Positions 1 through 13,141 are shown, counted from the stretch's first letter. The stretch is DNA of 64,000 bases from Sitta carolinensis (GCA_032173965.1 CM063288.1:24832001-24896000), one strand, 5' to 3'. Made by a program: numbers and translations. The notes: generated by a model not told the origin, from the sequence alone.

Positions 1-215
1 TTGCAAAGGGAGTTGTTTAACCAAGCAAAAAGAGGCTCAGGGGACACTTTATTACTCTCTACAACCACCTAAAAAGCAGTGTAGACAGGTGGGTGACAGT
101 CTCTTCTTGCAAGTACCAAGAGATAGGACAAGATAAAAGGCCTCAAGTTGCACCAGAGAAGGTTTAGATTAGATATTAGAAAAAATTTGTTGCAAAAGGG
201 GTTACAATTTTTTTC
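1..215 (+). mobile_element. CR1 LINE fragment, 3' region, sense on plus strand
   Basis: The stretch reads as a diverged copy of the CR1 3' region just before the terminal segment. It contains the equivalents of 'gaggctcaggggac', 'ctctctacaaccacct', 'aggtgggtgacagtctcttct', 'ataggacaagataaaaggcc' and 'tcaagttgcaccagagaagg', followed by 'tagattagatattag'. The copy may extend beyond the left edge of the window. It loses similarity after about 215. It is non-coding and 5' truncated as usual for CR1. Recognised from memory of the avian consensus; subfamily not assigned. Confidence 0.82.
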
Positions 216-311
216 TTATTAAAACTTAAGAAAAGGAAAAGAGGCACTGAGGAACTGAAGCAGCAGCACTGGGTAACAGAGCTGCCTGACCTTTCCCACA
301 CAACATGTGTT

Positions 312-480
312 TTCACAGAATTACAGTGTGGTAAGGCTGGAAGGGACCACAGCTGGTCATCTGGTTCAATCTCCTTTGCTCAGGCAGGGTCATCCTAGAG
401 CTGCTCATAAAAAATTTGTCAAACAATACTACTCAGAGAGACTTTCCATGATTGGACACTGTTACAGGGTGGTTACTAGT
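312..480 (-). mobile_element. CR1 LINE 3' end fragment, antisense
   Basis: The plus strand reads 'tcacagaattacagtgtggt', 'aaggctggaagggaccac', 'tcatctggttcaatctcc' and 'aggcagggtcatcctagagc', the reverse complement of the CR1 3' terminus. The element is therefore oriented on the minus strand with its 3' end at about 312. Similarity is clear to about 410 and weak to about 480. It lies 100 bp from a CR1 piece in the other orientation, so these are two separate insertions or one rearranged insertion. Confidence 0.78.
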
Positions 481-2280
481 CATCTACATTAGACAAAGTA
501 TTCCCAAGAAAAGAAAGGAAGGTGTGTGTCATTTAAAATACAGATTTTTCAAAGAGCTCTGCACATCTGACCATGAAACAGATTCTTGGCAGGAGCATTA
601 TCTAAGTCTTGCTTTGTGCTTTCCCATTAGAAGACAGGTAAATTTGTCTAAGCCTTCAGAATTAAAATTGTAGCCTGTAAGTCTCAATGAAGCCTGGAGC
701 ACAACAATTAAAAAACCCTTGAGGCTGCAATGTCTCACAAAGCACTGGTGAGCCCTTCAGCTGGAATGCACACTCCCACTCTTGAATCACAGACAGGCCA
801 AGATCAAGAATGCCTGGGTCCATGGTGGGAGAGTACAGCAATCTTTAAGCTGCAGTGCCTGGCTGCTGCAAAACAGGTTGGAGCCAGAAAAGGGAAGGGA
901 GAACCTGGTGCAAGCATTCTGTGCTCAAGAGTAGCCAACCCTCCCTCCTAGGACTCTGGTGACTCCATTTCACTGCAGGTAACTGGAATAAAAAAAATAT
1001 TTTAAATCTTAACTTACAGCAAGTATTTAATAAATACGAGGTATGCTTATAACTTCATGGCAGTCTTGAGAGACTAACCCTGTTGAAATTCACTGTAATT
1101 TAAGTAACATGTCTGTGGACATCTCAAATGAGCAAACTGCTGCTCTGTGTGCATGAGGTACACTCAGTGCTAGTCCATCACCTCTCAGGTCAGGCTGGGA
1201 TGCTGCCCTGCTGAACACAAGTTACTTAAGACAGAGCAGGACAGAATAGATTGCAAAAGCCGGTGAACATTCAGTTCAAGCTTCATTTCACTACTTCACT
1301 TCATTTTGCTTTTTAGAAATTTAAGACTAAACTGCTGTAAGAAAGAGGCAATCTTGCCATTGCCCCAGCCATGTGCTCTCACATCTCTTATGTGGACAGC
1401 AATGATTTTGACCATGTGGTCCAATGGATCAATGAACAACTAATTCACAAGGATTATTTTCCAGGGAAAGCTGCTCCAAATCACTAGGCAGCTGCATAAA
1501 CAACAGCTACAACATGAGATAGGGCAAGGCTGCTCAATTCATCAGTAACATGGATCTAAACTGCATAAACCAAACATGAAATCCCAAATACAGTTTGTCT
1601 GCAGGGAGGAATTTTCAAGAAAACCCCAAGAAAAAATAAGATGGAGTATAATTTCACAGAAAATCATTGTCTGATCAGTCTAAAAAAAGGTGCGCTAAGT
1701 GGAAAATCTAAACAAGAAAGGGAAAAACCCCCAAACTATGACTAATTGATTCCTAACTTCATTACTTACAGAATATCAGAGACTTCATCCTGTGAAGGGC
1801 TCTACCTGTAGCACAGAAAACACGACATCAAAGCAGCTAAAAAACCTAAGGAATAAGAGTACATATAGCTTTAATCAAAGCTATAATTTAGCTTAAATCT
1901 ACTGCCTTATAGTCTACGAAGTAACTGTATTAAGAAAAATTTGATTTTAGAGCTGCTGACTTCTAAACTATAAATTCTACCCAAAATGACTAGACATAAA
2001 ACCATCCAAAGACTGACCATTATAAAAGAATGGGTGTACACAGCTGGGAAGTTAAAATTCACAAATCTACCCTATTTGCTAAAAGCATGTAAGCCTCATG
2101 AATGAAATAAAACCTGCATTCACAAAGCAAGGCATTGATGTGGCTGGTCTAACACACTGAATAACTTGCAAAAATAATTCTAGTAAGTGTCCAACACAGG
2201 AAACTAAACTAATGTACTAATCAAAGCTGTACATTTGGTTAACTAAAAATGAAAGCTTTTGTTTGTATTTGCAGACTTTT

Positions 2281-2335
2281 ATTATAGTATAACAAACTAA
2301 ACACTAAATACTATATTATGGTATAACAAACTAAA
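2281..2335. repeat. 34-bp-period duplicated AT-rich motif
   Basis: Two copies of a 21-bp motif (attat[a/g]gtataacaaactaaa) start at 2281 and 2315 and differ by one base. This is likely a local slippage duplication in intron 4; no function suggested. Confidence 0.75.
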
Positions 2336-5300
2336 GCAGCATGCTCAAAACTGACACAGCTAAAAGGCCAGTTCTCAATTGTTTCTCCAGAACATGAAGT
2401 CTTACTTTTGGGGGGTTCAAAGTCCTTTAAAAACCTTGCAAACTCTAGTTTTCACTCTATAGTTTAGAAATAAACATAACTGAGGAAAACAACAAATTCT
2501 TTTATCCTCTTAAGAGTTTAATGTTCCACAATTGGTGGCTGTGTTCTTAATTTTTGTCATCTGTCCCAAATGTCAAACAAGGACAAACAAGTAATCTAAC
2601 TTCCTACAGATTCAGTATTTCACACCTCTAATCTAATCAAATGTTGCAAAAAAAGTAAAGAAATTTGTTTTAAGCAGAATGGTGTATCCACAAAGAAAAT
2701 GGCTGTTTGAAAAGCTTCATAATTAATCATCAGTAGTAGAGTGATCTCTTTACTGGAAACTGCAACCAATGTGTACAACTCCCCTGCAGCACTTTCAACA
2801 AAGTCTGGTAACAACATAAGGCAAGACTTCTGATTTCTCAGCTCAGGTCTAGTGGGTAGTTCCAAGAGTATACTGCCTAGATTTATTTGGTCATTCATCT
2901 ATGGTATTTTTATTCTTGCAGATCAATCTGGTAAGAGAAAGAATCTCTGAACAACCATTTTTTTAGCTTCTCTGCATTAATGATACAATTTTTTCCTCAA
3001 GAAACCCTTCATAAACTAAAGCATTTTTCTGAAGTGCTGTGGAACAGGCATAAAAACAAAGTTTAATTTTAAAGTGTGCTTATTCACCCAGCATTTGGGA
3101 TAGCAGAGTGAGTCATTCAGTTGTTTGTCCACAGAAGACTACCACCTCACAGAAAACCTCACAGAACAGTGTATTTAGGTAGAGACAATGCCTTTGGTGT
3201 TCACACTTAACTAACAAAGTATACCCTAACTGTTATTTTTGAGTGGATACCAGCCTTGCCATCCAGTGGTGTCAAACGACATATATTACACTGTCCATTT
3301 TCCAGTGCCCTCCAGGGAGGGAACTTTAAAGCTTATTCATCAGTGTGAGGCAAAGCTGACAGGAGAGAACTATTCTTACGTGTTTTATGGTTTCTGTTAC
3401 ACTTTGATTAGTTATTTCCTATGTGGAAAAGTTACAGGATAAATTTTAAGTCCATAGCTATAAAATAAATCAGATACACGGATTTATCAAGAATTACCAG
3501 TGCAAGCATAATGTTTAAATTCTTGTTTCCCATTCATGTATTTTAAAGCTATTTACCCCAATTTTTGAAACTTACCATTCCATGTATGTAAACAAAACTT
3601 TTGGAATGCATCCTTTGGATCTCAACTGAAAATGCTTTAAAAAAATTAAAATTATCCCTTCCCATGATTTGCTTTGTAGATTCTGTAAGTATAATGTGAA
3701 AAAATGTTTATGTGCTAGTTTGCAGGCATTGGGAAGAATGTATTAGCAATCCTTGGGTTCTAGTGCATTGTATGAAGATTATGCATAGCCAAGCACATTT
3801 GTTTATTTATTTGAAATACATAAATATTGTTTATATTTTATAAAATCATATGTTTATCTCAGAGAATGCTTTGAAAGCTTCCAAAAATCTGGCAAATGAG
3901 GAGTCATTTTATATGCGTTTCAAGAACATTTGAAAAATGGATGGCTCACACTTCTTATGCCAACAAAACTGGAAGCCAAAGTAATGTTTCAGGATGACAG
4001 ATATGCACAATTTTCCCTTAGTGCTGACTTATTAAAGAACATTTTGTGACTAATTGGAAAAAAAGCAAGAGGAAGAAATGGTCTAATTGTGCTTCAAATT
4101 AAGTCTTTCCATTGACTATTTTCAGCTTAGGAAAAGCAGAACTGGAAATGCTCCAGAATAGACTTTGTGTTCTAAACTAAGGACATAACACAACTGGCAG
4201 AAAATTATTTTTTTAAGTCTTTAGAAAAAACACAAACCAAACCTCTGCCATGCTTTGTTTGTTGCTTATCTGTGACTACTCTCACAAATTGGAGTCTAAT
4301 ATCCTTCACATCTGCTAACCACACAACACATGGACCATAAGGAAAAGTGCTCAAACTTTAAGCTCCCAAAATACAAAAGCCAATAATGCTCTATTCCTGC
4401 AAGAGCTAAAACAGACCACAACTCTTCTTTAAGCCACCTACAAATAACAGAGAGATTCAGCAGTTCAACTCTATTTTAAGACACCCTTGCCTAACAAAGA
4501 CCATATATATATAATCGGTTTGTCTGCATACATTAACAGTTAACTGCCTTTTCATACACAGCAACATTTAGCAATTCCACATAAAATACGACCCTCAGTA
4601 GTTTTAAACGGGTACCAAAGTTTCTGTGTTATACCACTGCACAGGCAAATGAAATGCTAACATGTCCATGTGTGGACTATAGCAAAATTCCTGTGAACCA
4701 CAAACTTTAGTACTCCTTACGTCCATTCAAAATTTCCATTTTATCCCACAGAGTCTTTTAGCCAGTACAGATTTATTTATGTGTGTGAGCTTACATGACA
4801 ATTGGTACGAACTGTCATGCCTCCAAAAGTCCCTTTTTTACCCTGAAAGAAATATTAATGTTTACACTACCTTCTATGTGAAGTGAAGCAAAAACCATGT
4901 AGCTTTATAGCACTGGCACTCTCCTCATGATTTTTACCCCTCATGCATCAAGTATAAATCTACAATGAGTTTAAATAGAAGCTAAAACATAAAATGCAAT
5001 TAAATCATGTAGTGTTAGCAGCTAAATTTTGCATTATCTTTGTATATGCAGAATCTCTCAGCTGTGCAAACTGGGTTACAGACATAAAGAGGGTGTGGGG
5101 TCATGCTGAACTGTGCCAGACCAGATGGCAGACTTCAAACTTATCTGCAACCTCTTCAGTGAGTGTGTGCAGGACAGTAACAATGACTGCCCATGAATGG
5201 AGCCTTTCACCCACCAGATACAAGCAGCTACATAAGCATCATCAACACAGCTCTCTAGTCTCTTCCCTCTGTTTCTTCTCCTGCTATTCTAGCACAGCTC

Positions 5301-8300
5301 ACTGAAAAGAGACAACTTCTTGCTGGCAGAGGGACCAAAGGAAGAAGAAAAAGATAATGTGGGTTGAGGCAACAAGTTAGTCACAGTCTCATCATTTCCC
5401 TTACCTTCAATTCATGTTATTACTTCACTAATTTGATCTACATACGAGTAAAGTAATCCCCCCACAGAAACAATATTTTAAACCATATGCCACTCATCAT
5501 GCAACTAAAAGCATAGAAGATGAATTGCAGCATACCAATTTAAAAAAGAATACTGTTCAAGCAAGGATCTGTGAAGTAATTTTGTCAAAGACAAATTTCA
5601 ATTTAGCAAAAAATTATGAGGGCTGGGGTGGGGTGGAAACAACTTCTCTTCTTACTCAACAATGCTTAATGGGAGACTGAAGACAAGAACATAAGTGCAG
5701 TCAGAAAACACTTAGTACCACCTAGACAAGATCTCAAGACTACAAAGAGATAGTCTTCAAATACATCAATATTCACAATATTTAAAGAGACAGTACTAAG
5801 AAAGGAGAAGAAGAAAATGAGACCATGATGACAACTAATAAACCCACAATTCTAGACAACCAAGGGAACTCCGGTCAACTCCCCTGAAAGTGGCCATTCA
5901 GAATGACTACAAGGATAGTCCTGGCCAATACAACCACTGAGAGTTAACATCTGTCATCATGCTGATATATCGGCAACCCGGAATTTCCTACAGCACAGGC
6001 TGCTAGGAGGAAAAGGAAGACACTAAGGTGCCTGTACAAATGCTCAGGAAAGTTTTGAATAATCAGTTACCACCACCAAGTGAGTTCCGGCTCTCCCTTC
6101 AGCCTCCAGTCCCTGGCTACAACTCTGCTAATGTGCATCAGTCCTCTCAGTCTCTGCAGCTGACCTGAATAACACAGAAGGAGACCCAGAATAGAAGCAC
6201 AGTGTTTTGGTGAACTAAGTACCAGTTAAGTGCCAAAGCTGGGACGAGGGAGGAGATGAGACTGTAAAGAAGAACTGTGAGGAAGGAAGGATGAGAGGAA
6301 GGGAAGTCATATCCTCCCACTTTCATTGTGGAATTGCAGCCTTTTCCGTAATATTGGTCCCTATTACCAGCCAGAGAGTATACTAGACCACACACACCTT
6401 CAGTGGGCCAGTGCACAACTGTTCTTTTACAGATTTATCCTGCACATCCAGGTCAGAGAGCTCTTAAATACTGAGCAGAACTACTTTTTAAGATAGAATA
6501 CTGAAGTTTATAACTGCAAAGCCTAATTTCCTTTTTCAGACAAGCATTTCCTCCTGTCAAAACTGTCTTCCATTTTACTCAGGAAGAGCATAACATGAAG
6601 TTGCAGCAGAAAGAATGACTTTTTAAAGTACCTACTGCCTGGAGAAGACAGAAAGTATCGGTCAAAAGGGCAGAGCTGCCAAGGCACTGACCTCTTTCAG
6701 ATAAGCCACAGCACTAAAGAAAAATTTTAAAGGTCAGTTCACTTACAGGCAGTCTCGAAGACAGGCAAAAGAAAAGAGCTAACTTGAAGCATTACTTCAG
6801 AATAACAAATCTCAAAACGGATCTGCTGTGACCATGAATAAATAGCCTCTCCCACTTTCTGCATATAAACTGTTGGGAATTTTCCCTATACGGACATTAG
6901 GACTTCTTCAAAGGCTATTTCCTCAGATGGATGTTTTCTGCTAGAAACAGCACCATTGAGTCAGCTGTGTGGGTGGGAGGGTACAATTCAGACCTACTAG
7001 TAAAAGGGGCTTTGGTGTACAACCTAGTCAAGAGGATTAATAAACCCTTAAACTAGTTTTTGGGCACTAAATGAATGACATAGGAAATAAACAGCTTTGT
7101 TGATACCTAATGATTCTTCCAAAGAATTCATTTAAAAGCTAAATTATTTAAAAAAATACCACCACAGAATCTGTCACAAACTCAAAAGAAAAAAACCAAA
7201 AGGGCATTTTCCTTTCTCTGTTCACCAGTGATGAAAAAAGAAACTTACTTCTCAGTAAGTCCCATCCTATACATAATGATATTAATACTGAATAGTTGAA
7301 TACCAATTCTGTAAACCTGGGGACAATTTCTTAGAATTGAACACCTTCCTCAGGCTTCTGAAATTAAAAAAAATAGAGAGAGCCAAAGCAAACAGCATGT
7401 CTTACAAGTGCAGAGGTTCCTGTTCCCAAGAGAGCAGAATCTGGATCTCAAATTACTGACACTTTCAGGCTACCTCCTTCAAAGGAATCAATCATTCTTA
7501 TCAACTTATCTGGGCAGAGAAACAATTGCCACATTCTTATATAAGAAGCAATCATTGGTTTGTACAAAGGCAGCCCTCACATGTCTCTGAGAAAAGCTTT
7601 TGGGGATGATTTTGAGCCTTGCAGACAATGGCCAAGAGCTCAGAAATCAACTGAAACAGCAACTCCAACACTTGCAGCAATACAGATTAGCTTCCTGTGA
7701 AGACAAAGCAACTTCTTGACCTCTGTCCCTTGATTCACCAACATCAAGTTAATTAAGGGCAGCAGGTGCTTTGTTGATTACTCATGACACAAAGGATTGA
7801 AAAAACCTGGGAGATGAGATGGGAATTTTACTGATACCTCAAGCATGTAACTTCCCAAGTAAATGAGAGAATCTAGAGGGTGATCTGCAAGATCAACTGC
7901 AGAAAACATCTTGCATTAAAAATCAAAAAATGTAACATTCATGCTTTTCTTATACTATGCAAGCTAGAGCAACTAATTCACAAAAGTAATCTTTTTAGCC
8001 CGAGAAGAGACCAAAATGGAAGATTGCCTTTCTACATGATAAAGATGGACATATAATCACGAATAACAGCTGGAGATGGAAAAAAAAACCCAAAACCAAT
8101 CAAAAATAAGCCTTATTATACCATAAAAAGAAAATGATTCTCAAACATACAGCAATGACTGTCACAGGTTGTGCTTGAACACTTAGGTCTACAGCAATAA
8201 TGTACACAATAATGTTTGCATTTTAACTTTCCAAAGAGCAAAGGGCATATTTCTATCTATCTGTTTTGCTTCACTCAATAGGAAGTCTCCAATAAAAGCA

Positions 8301-9330
8301 TACTGAACACAAACTTTTTATACAAAAATGAAGTTGACCTAAACTGCCATTCATTTCTCACTACTTCAAATAAAGATTTAAATCAAAATGTGATCTCAGT
8401 GAGTTGATCATGAGACTGATAAGACTGCATCACTCACTTTACATCAAATGAACCTTTGCTGCATATATGTAGAACCATGCTTCCAATACAGCCCATTCAG
8501 ATTAGTTTTAATTATTGATTAGAATAAACTCAGCTTGTTCCAGTTTTCTCTCATGAAAGAGAACATGCATATTAGTACAAGTGATATTTTAACAGGTCAG
8601 ATTTCTGTTTCAGAGAGTTTTTCTACAAGAGAAATTCTCAGTTTAAGTTCTCAAAATTGACTGAACCATTTTCCACATTTTGTCTCCCACGTCACCAGCA
8701 CTTGCAATGTTTACTGAACTGGCTGTTCTTACTGAAGTTTCCTCTGTGATCAATGTCAAGGCATCAAAATCCCAAATGAATATCTATTAATGTTGTATTG
8801 AAGCCCAGTTATTTTTCCGTGTTGTGTATTGCTTCAAAGAGCTCCTCCTGTCAACATTTAGTAGCAGCAAATTACTGGTATAGTACAGCTCCAGATACAC
8901 ACCCATAGATTGCTCCATATGTTTTGGGTATTAACTGTACTGTAATGGGATGGAGTTTTGTCAATTGTTCTTTCTTTTTTCCACAGCTGTGCACTCCTCA
9001 GATTTAAATTAAAGGCAGTATGTGATACTCACTTTGAAAAAAAAATTAACTATAAAAACCTTAAAATGCATGATTGGCTTGAGAGATGGAAGCGATGGGG
9101 AAAGCTCTTAAAAAAACCCAAAACATTCTTTATAAGAAGATTCCTTGCAGACGGTACCAAAACCAGAAAAAGAAGTAGCAACAACATGGGCAGTGCCTGT
9201 AAAAACAAGTCTTCAATTAACCCCACTGCATTGCAGATGTTTAGCTACAAGTGTCAGCACGGGGAATGAGGCGTAGGTTTGAAGAGAAAAACCCAAACCA
9301 AACAAAAATCTTGAATTAGTGATATCCTAC

Positions 9331-9845
9331 CTCAGTGATTGGTTGCCCTTGTGACGTCAAGTCCAGCTCCTGAGGTCTCGTCACCTTATCGATATCCAAG
9401 GAGTCCATGCTGGAAGCTGCTGAGGTCACACTGGAACGGGAGGAGTTACTGATGGAGCGCACCTCAGCATCACTCACTGTGCCAGCAGACGCTGTCCTCC
9501 TGTGCTGGGCAGTAACCACTGGCTTGGTGTCTTCAGCAACAGACTGCTGGGCTGCTTCATCCATGCTCAAAGAGGCCTTCTCTAACTGTGCAGTGATGTC
9601 ATCCAGAGACACGTTGGCATGTGACGGTTTAGTCACCTTAGCAGAGGAGGAGAATCCTTTCACGCTGCTGTGCTTAGTGGAAGGTCGACTAGCAGGTGGT
9701 TTCTGAGTTTTGGGTTCTGTGGCAGGGCGTTTCACTGCAGCATTGTTTGCTGAATGAGAGCCGATGCTGCTGAGCTCCTGCTCTATGGAACAGAGATCAG
9801 CCATGAGGGCATCCAGATCCACAGTCTCCCCCTGATTCAGGGCTT
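9331..9845 (-). CDS. RAPH1: RAPH1 coding exon 4 (residues 76-247)
   Basis: This 515-bp exon is flanked on the minus strand by an acceptor ending TTGTTGCAG and a donor GAG|GTAGGA. The single base left over from exon 3 completes the codon for Glu76, and the exon ends on a whole codon after ...GQPITE, giving 172 codons. Residues 83-101 (TVDLDALMADLCSIEQELS) form an amphipathic segment matching the second talin-binding helix of the MRL family. Residues 105-150 are lysine-, serine- and proline-rich and are the most diverged from the mammalian protein as I remember it. Residues 155-177 (LDDITAQLEKASLSMDEAA) and 190-247, with a basic RRTASAG stretch followed by a Ser-rich tract, look strongly conserved. 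The segment is predicted disordered with many possible Ser/Thr phosphorylation sites (inference). The next exon should start the region leading to the RA domain; none was seen between 1 and 9330. Confidence 0.96.
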
Positions 9846-10661
9846 CTGCAACAAATAACACTAGTCAGTACGTCATTTCATTTGCAACGCCTCACTTTGT
9901 GCTATCAAATCCAATGGTTAAGAGAGCAAAGGATGCAATATTTTCTTTTCCCATCTGTACTGCAAAGTATCTGCAAAATGAACAGGAATTCATTTTCGCT
10001 ACTATCCTTGACCAGTGCAGCTTTCACATTATTTAGGCTAAACTCATTTGTCAGCAAAAGAAGTCTATGAATGTTCAGATTACATCTGAAAAGTTTAAAC
10101 TGCTTTCCTGTGAATGGAATGTAAAAATGCATTTGTATAATATCATGCCTCCCTTTTCAAAAAAGTGCAGATGTTTTGCTAAGCATTTTCTGCTAAAGTA
10201 ATGCAACTGCTTTAAAAAAAACAAAACCAAAATAGAAATACTGTATACATACAGTATACGAACCTTTAAATTAAGGCTTCCTTCTGTTTATCCTAAAAGC
10301 ATTCTGTAGCTATATTCCTGAATTCTGTGCCATAAACAAGATGCTCTTTCTTCCTGGTTAACAGATACACATTAATTCATTCTTTAGTGAGACCAGATTC
10401 CAGAAAAAGCTTTTTTATATAAAAACTACATTACAATTCTCAGATACTAGGTGTTGTAAAAGATACTGCTTTAGGAGACTCAAATACTTGAAAAAAAAAG
10501 GATGCCAGAAAGCAATGCCTTCAGCAAATATGTTCTCACCTTAGCTATAAGTGTATTCAAGCGTTCTTATATTTTACAATATTTAAATTTATAGTTGGAA
10601 TAGATTTTCTTCTTAAACTAGTATTTTTCTTAAACTATATGTAGTTAATAATTCAACAAAC
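9846..10661 (-). other. RAPH1 intron 3 (816 bp)
   Basis: This phase-1 intron lies between exon 3 and exon 4, with a GTTTGT donor and a TTGTTGCAG acceptor. It is AT-rich, with a small self-complementary motif (ctgtat-ac-atacag) near 10242-10255. Nothing else recognised. Confidence 0.92.
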
Positions 10662-10767
10662 CATTCAAATTGTACATGGAGAAGCGATATGAGAAGTTGG
10701 CAAGATTGGTTTCCTGGCGGAGAGGTGACCTCTTCACTGGTGCCACAGGCTTGTCTGCATCCAAACT
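10662..10767 (-). CDS. RAPH1: RAPH1 coding exon 3 (residues 41-75)
   Basis: A 106-bp exon coding SLDADKPVAPVKRSPLRQ followed by ETNLANFSYRFSMYNLN, plus one base of codon 76. The acceptor is a pyrimidine-rich tract ending TTTTTAAG; the donor is AATG|GTTTGT, which keeps the frame but is weaker than a GTAAGT/GTGAGT type. Its first residues (Ser-Leu) complete the first talin-binding helix begun in exon 2. The basic KRSPLRQ block and the aromatic FSYRFSMY block are recognisable lamellipodin sequence. Because 106 is not a multiple of three, skipping this exon would shift the frame. It was found by joining the protein between its neighbours; it has no start codon of its own and is easily missed. Confidence 0.95.
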
Positions 10768-11380
10768 CTTAAAAAGATCAAAAAAAGGGAAAAATAAAAT
10801 TTGACAACAAACTGAAAAATCAAATCTTTAAAACGTATGAGAATTACTTTTCTCTAAGATAAATTTTTCGAAAGTTACTGGTATATATAAAAACACCCCT
10901 GTTTTTCAGTCTTTGGACTGAAAACAAACATCGTCATACTAGAGAGATTTAACTTCAGATATGCAGGGAAGAAAAGTTCTTAAACACATTCTGCTTTTTT
11001 CAGAATCAAATGGAGAGAAGCATTTTCCAAATGTTTCTTTAAGTGGTGTTAGATACTAGCTCATTTTGAAACAGACAGCTGACTTACCTGCAACTATTTC
11101 TCTGCAGGAAATTGCACAACATTCAAACTGGGATAAAGGTCTAAGATTTTCACCATTATCTTATGAGCATAATCACAGCATAAGTGCTTAAAAACATTCA
11201 ATGGAGAATCTTATTTTCTTAGCAGGGATATAAATTCACTAAATTCAGAATTTTTTTTCAATAGTCTTTCCTGTGAAGAACATTATGAAAACCAACCCCA
11301 GCCAGTTTATGTAGGACATATTTTTTAAGGAAAACTAGCATAGGTTAAAAAAATAAACTCTTTCTAACCAATACACTGAG

Positions 11381-11599
11381 TTGTTATGTTATGATGGCTA
11401 ATATGGGTAGAGTATTATAAATAAAATACCAGGATTTTTTAAGTAGCAAGCAATAGCGCATTGTGATCCAGCAGCTGACCCCAAGAAGTACAGCATCAGG
11501 AGCTGCTGGCCCTGGAGTGGAATGTGTTACATGGGGAATCCAGCTCTTGCTGTCACTGAAACTCAACAGGCCTGCAGAACATCTGAAATTAGGCAATGC
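11381..11599. repeat. Dispersed/duplicated element, copy 1 (about 219 bp)
   Basis: This segment aligns with 12929-13141 over its whole length. Both begin TTGTTATGTTATGATGG and end with a long shared block running from 'ctcaacaggcctgcag' through 'aacatctgaaatta' to 'gcaatgc'. By eye the copies match at roughly four-fifths of positions, with a few small indels, so the duplication is old. I do not recognise the family. It could be a solo-LTR-like or SINE-like insertion pair, or a local tandem duplication broken by unique sequence. Confidence 0.85.
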
Positions 11600-12928
11600 T
11601 TGTACTGATAGAGACTTCCTGAAAATACGCCTGCCTGAAGGAAAAGCATCTTCTAATTTAATAAAGTTTTTCACCAAAACTTTTTATGTTCATTTTCTTT
11701 ATCTTTACTCAAGCCTTTGTTAAAAGATCAAATGCACTACTTTTTCCCCTAATATTTTTCTTCCTGAGCTCCCTTCTCTCCTCAGCTTGGCATGGACTTG
11801 AAAAAAAAAAATCTATAACCCTAGAGACATCAGTGGAACTGGAGACAGAAGAGGCAAGTTAGGCCCCCATTAGACCAAACCCACAGACTGCTATAAAAGA
11901 TTTCCTGGTTAAAGCACCTCAACCGTGTTTTACTGGCTTTAACAAAGTTATTGCAGATCATTGGACACACATGTGAAATGCCCTCACTATTATCTGAGCA
12001 CATTCCCCCTAACACATTATATTGCTAAACCAGCAGTTTGGAGAACTGCTAAATACTGCAACAGCACCAAAAGCTTAATTCTAAATAATAATGAGAAGCA
12101 AGGTAAATTATTTTAATTTAACCTGCACCATACAGCAGGATAACTTAAGCAAATAAATGTTAAGACACCCTTCATCAACGCCAAATAATGCTCACATGCT
12201 GCAGGTTTTGTGACTTTGTTTTATTATGCTTTTGTTAGACCAAGAGTTAAAGAGGGAAAGTGAATTCAAATGATTCCCATGGACATTTAAACAATCTCAG
12301 ACCTTTTAAAAAGCACTTACATCCGGTCTTACTTTAAATCTCCTCAAAATAAACATTTACAAAATCTAAAAAGAAGTTAAAGATCAAGGATCTCAGGGAC
12401 AAAAATCTTTCCTCCTAGCGCTCTTGAAGTCCAGCTGATAGATAACAACAAATGCTGAAACTACAGGAGAATGCACTTTGGATCTCATTAACACAAATCA
12501 CTTCCCTTTATTGGGACTTAATTGGAACAGCCCCATCATGATTTGATGATTGTCCAAATAAATGAACTGAGTCACAACCAACTCAATTAACTTGCTTATA
12601 CAGAACAATATGAGGTCGTTCAAAGTTTTTGGGGAAATGTCATTTCTCAGCAGTTGTGAAATAAAGAAGGGCAACTGTCTGGCTACGTTGCAGACTGTCC
12701 TGAACAGCAATATGAAGGTAAGAAACAAATAATGTGGGTCCTACCATTAAGTACCTCTTAGTAGGTTTTAAGAAATTTGCATGGGCCAACAATAAACAGA
12801 GACATCACCCTGAAGTCTGAATGTCGACAGTGCAGCTGTAAGCCACAAGTACAGCATACTTATATTTCTAGGATGCTCATACCTTTAAAAATATGGGGCA
12901 GAAAACAAGGGGTCAAAGACTCATTGAA

Positions 12929-13141
12929 TTGTTATGTTATGATGGTTAATATGATAGCTATAATAAATACCAGGATTTTTACAAGAAGCATGCAGCAGGG
13001 CAACTGTGATCCAGCTGCTGGCCTAAGAAGTATATGACAGGGTCAGAAGCTGCTGCCCCTTGGAGTGGAATGTGTTACATGGGGAATCTTGCTGTCACTT
13101 AAGCTCAACAGGCCTGCAGAACATCTGAAATTAAGCAATGC
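12929..13141. repeat. Dispersed/duplicated element, copy 2 (about 213 bp)
   Basis: This is the second copy of the element at 11381-11599, in the same orientation, about 1.55 kb away. It has a 5-bp deletion relative to copy 1 after the shared 'ttacatgggg' block and several substitutions. It is followed immediately by a perfect 8-bp inverted repeat at 13144-13162. No clear target-site duplication was found around either copy or around the pair. Confidence 0.85.

Larger units (their letters stand above)
1..9330 (-). other. RAPH1 intron 4 (5' part), no exon recognised
   Basis: This intronic sequence follows the donor at 9330/9329. Apart from the CR1 fragments at its left end and a short 34-bp-period repeat at 2281-2335, it is AT-rich unique sequence. 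I searched the minus strand for the expected next lamellipodin coding segment (the lysine-rich helix leading into the RA domain) and did not see it. The open frames here are short and have no composition or splice context suggesting exons. Segment 954-9330 shows nothing else I can name. Confidence 0.7.

Noticed and set aside
9407..9706. Plus-strand open frame opposite RAPH1 exon 4
   Set aside because: It is the antisense shadow of a well-supported coding exon.
11381..13141. Short LTR retrotransposon bounded by the two 215-bp repeats
   Set aside because: No target-site duplication, no primer-binding site after copy 1, no clear polypurine tract before copy 2, and no coding remnant between them.
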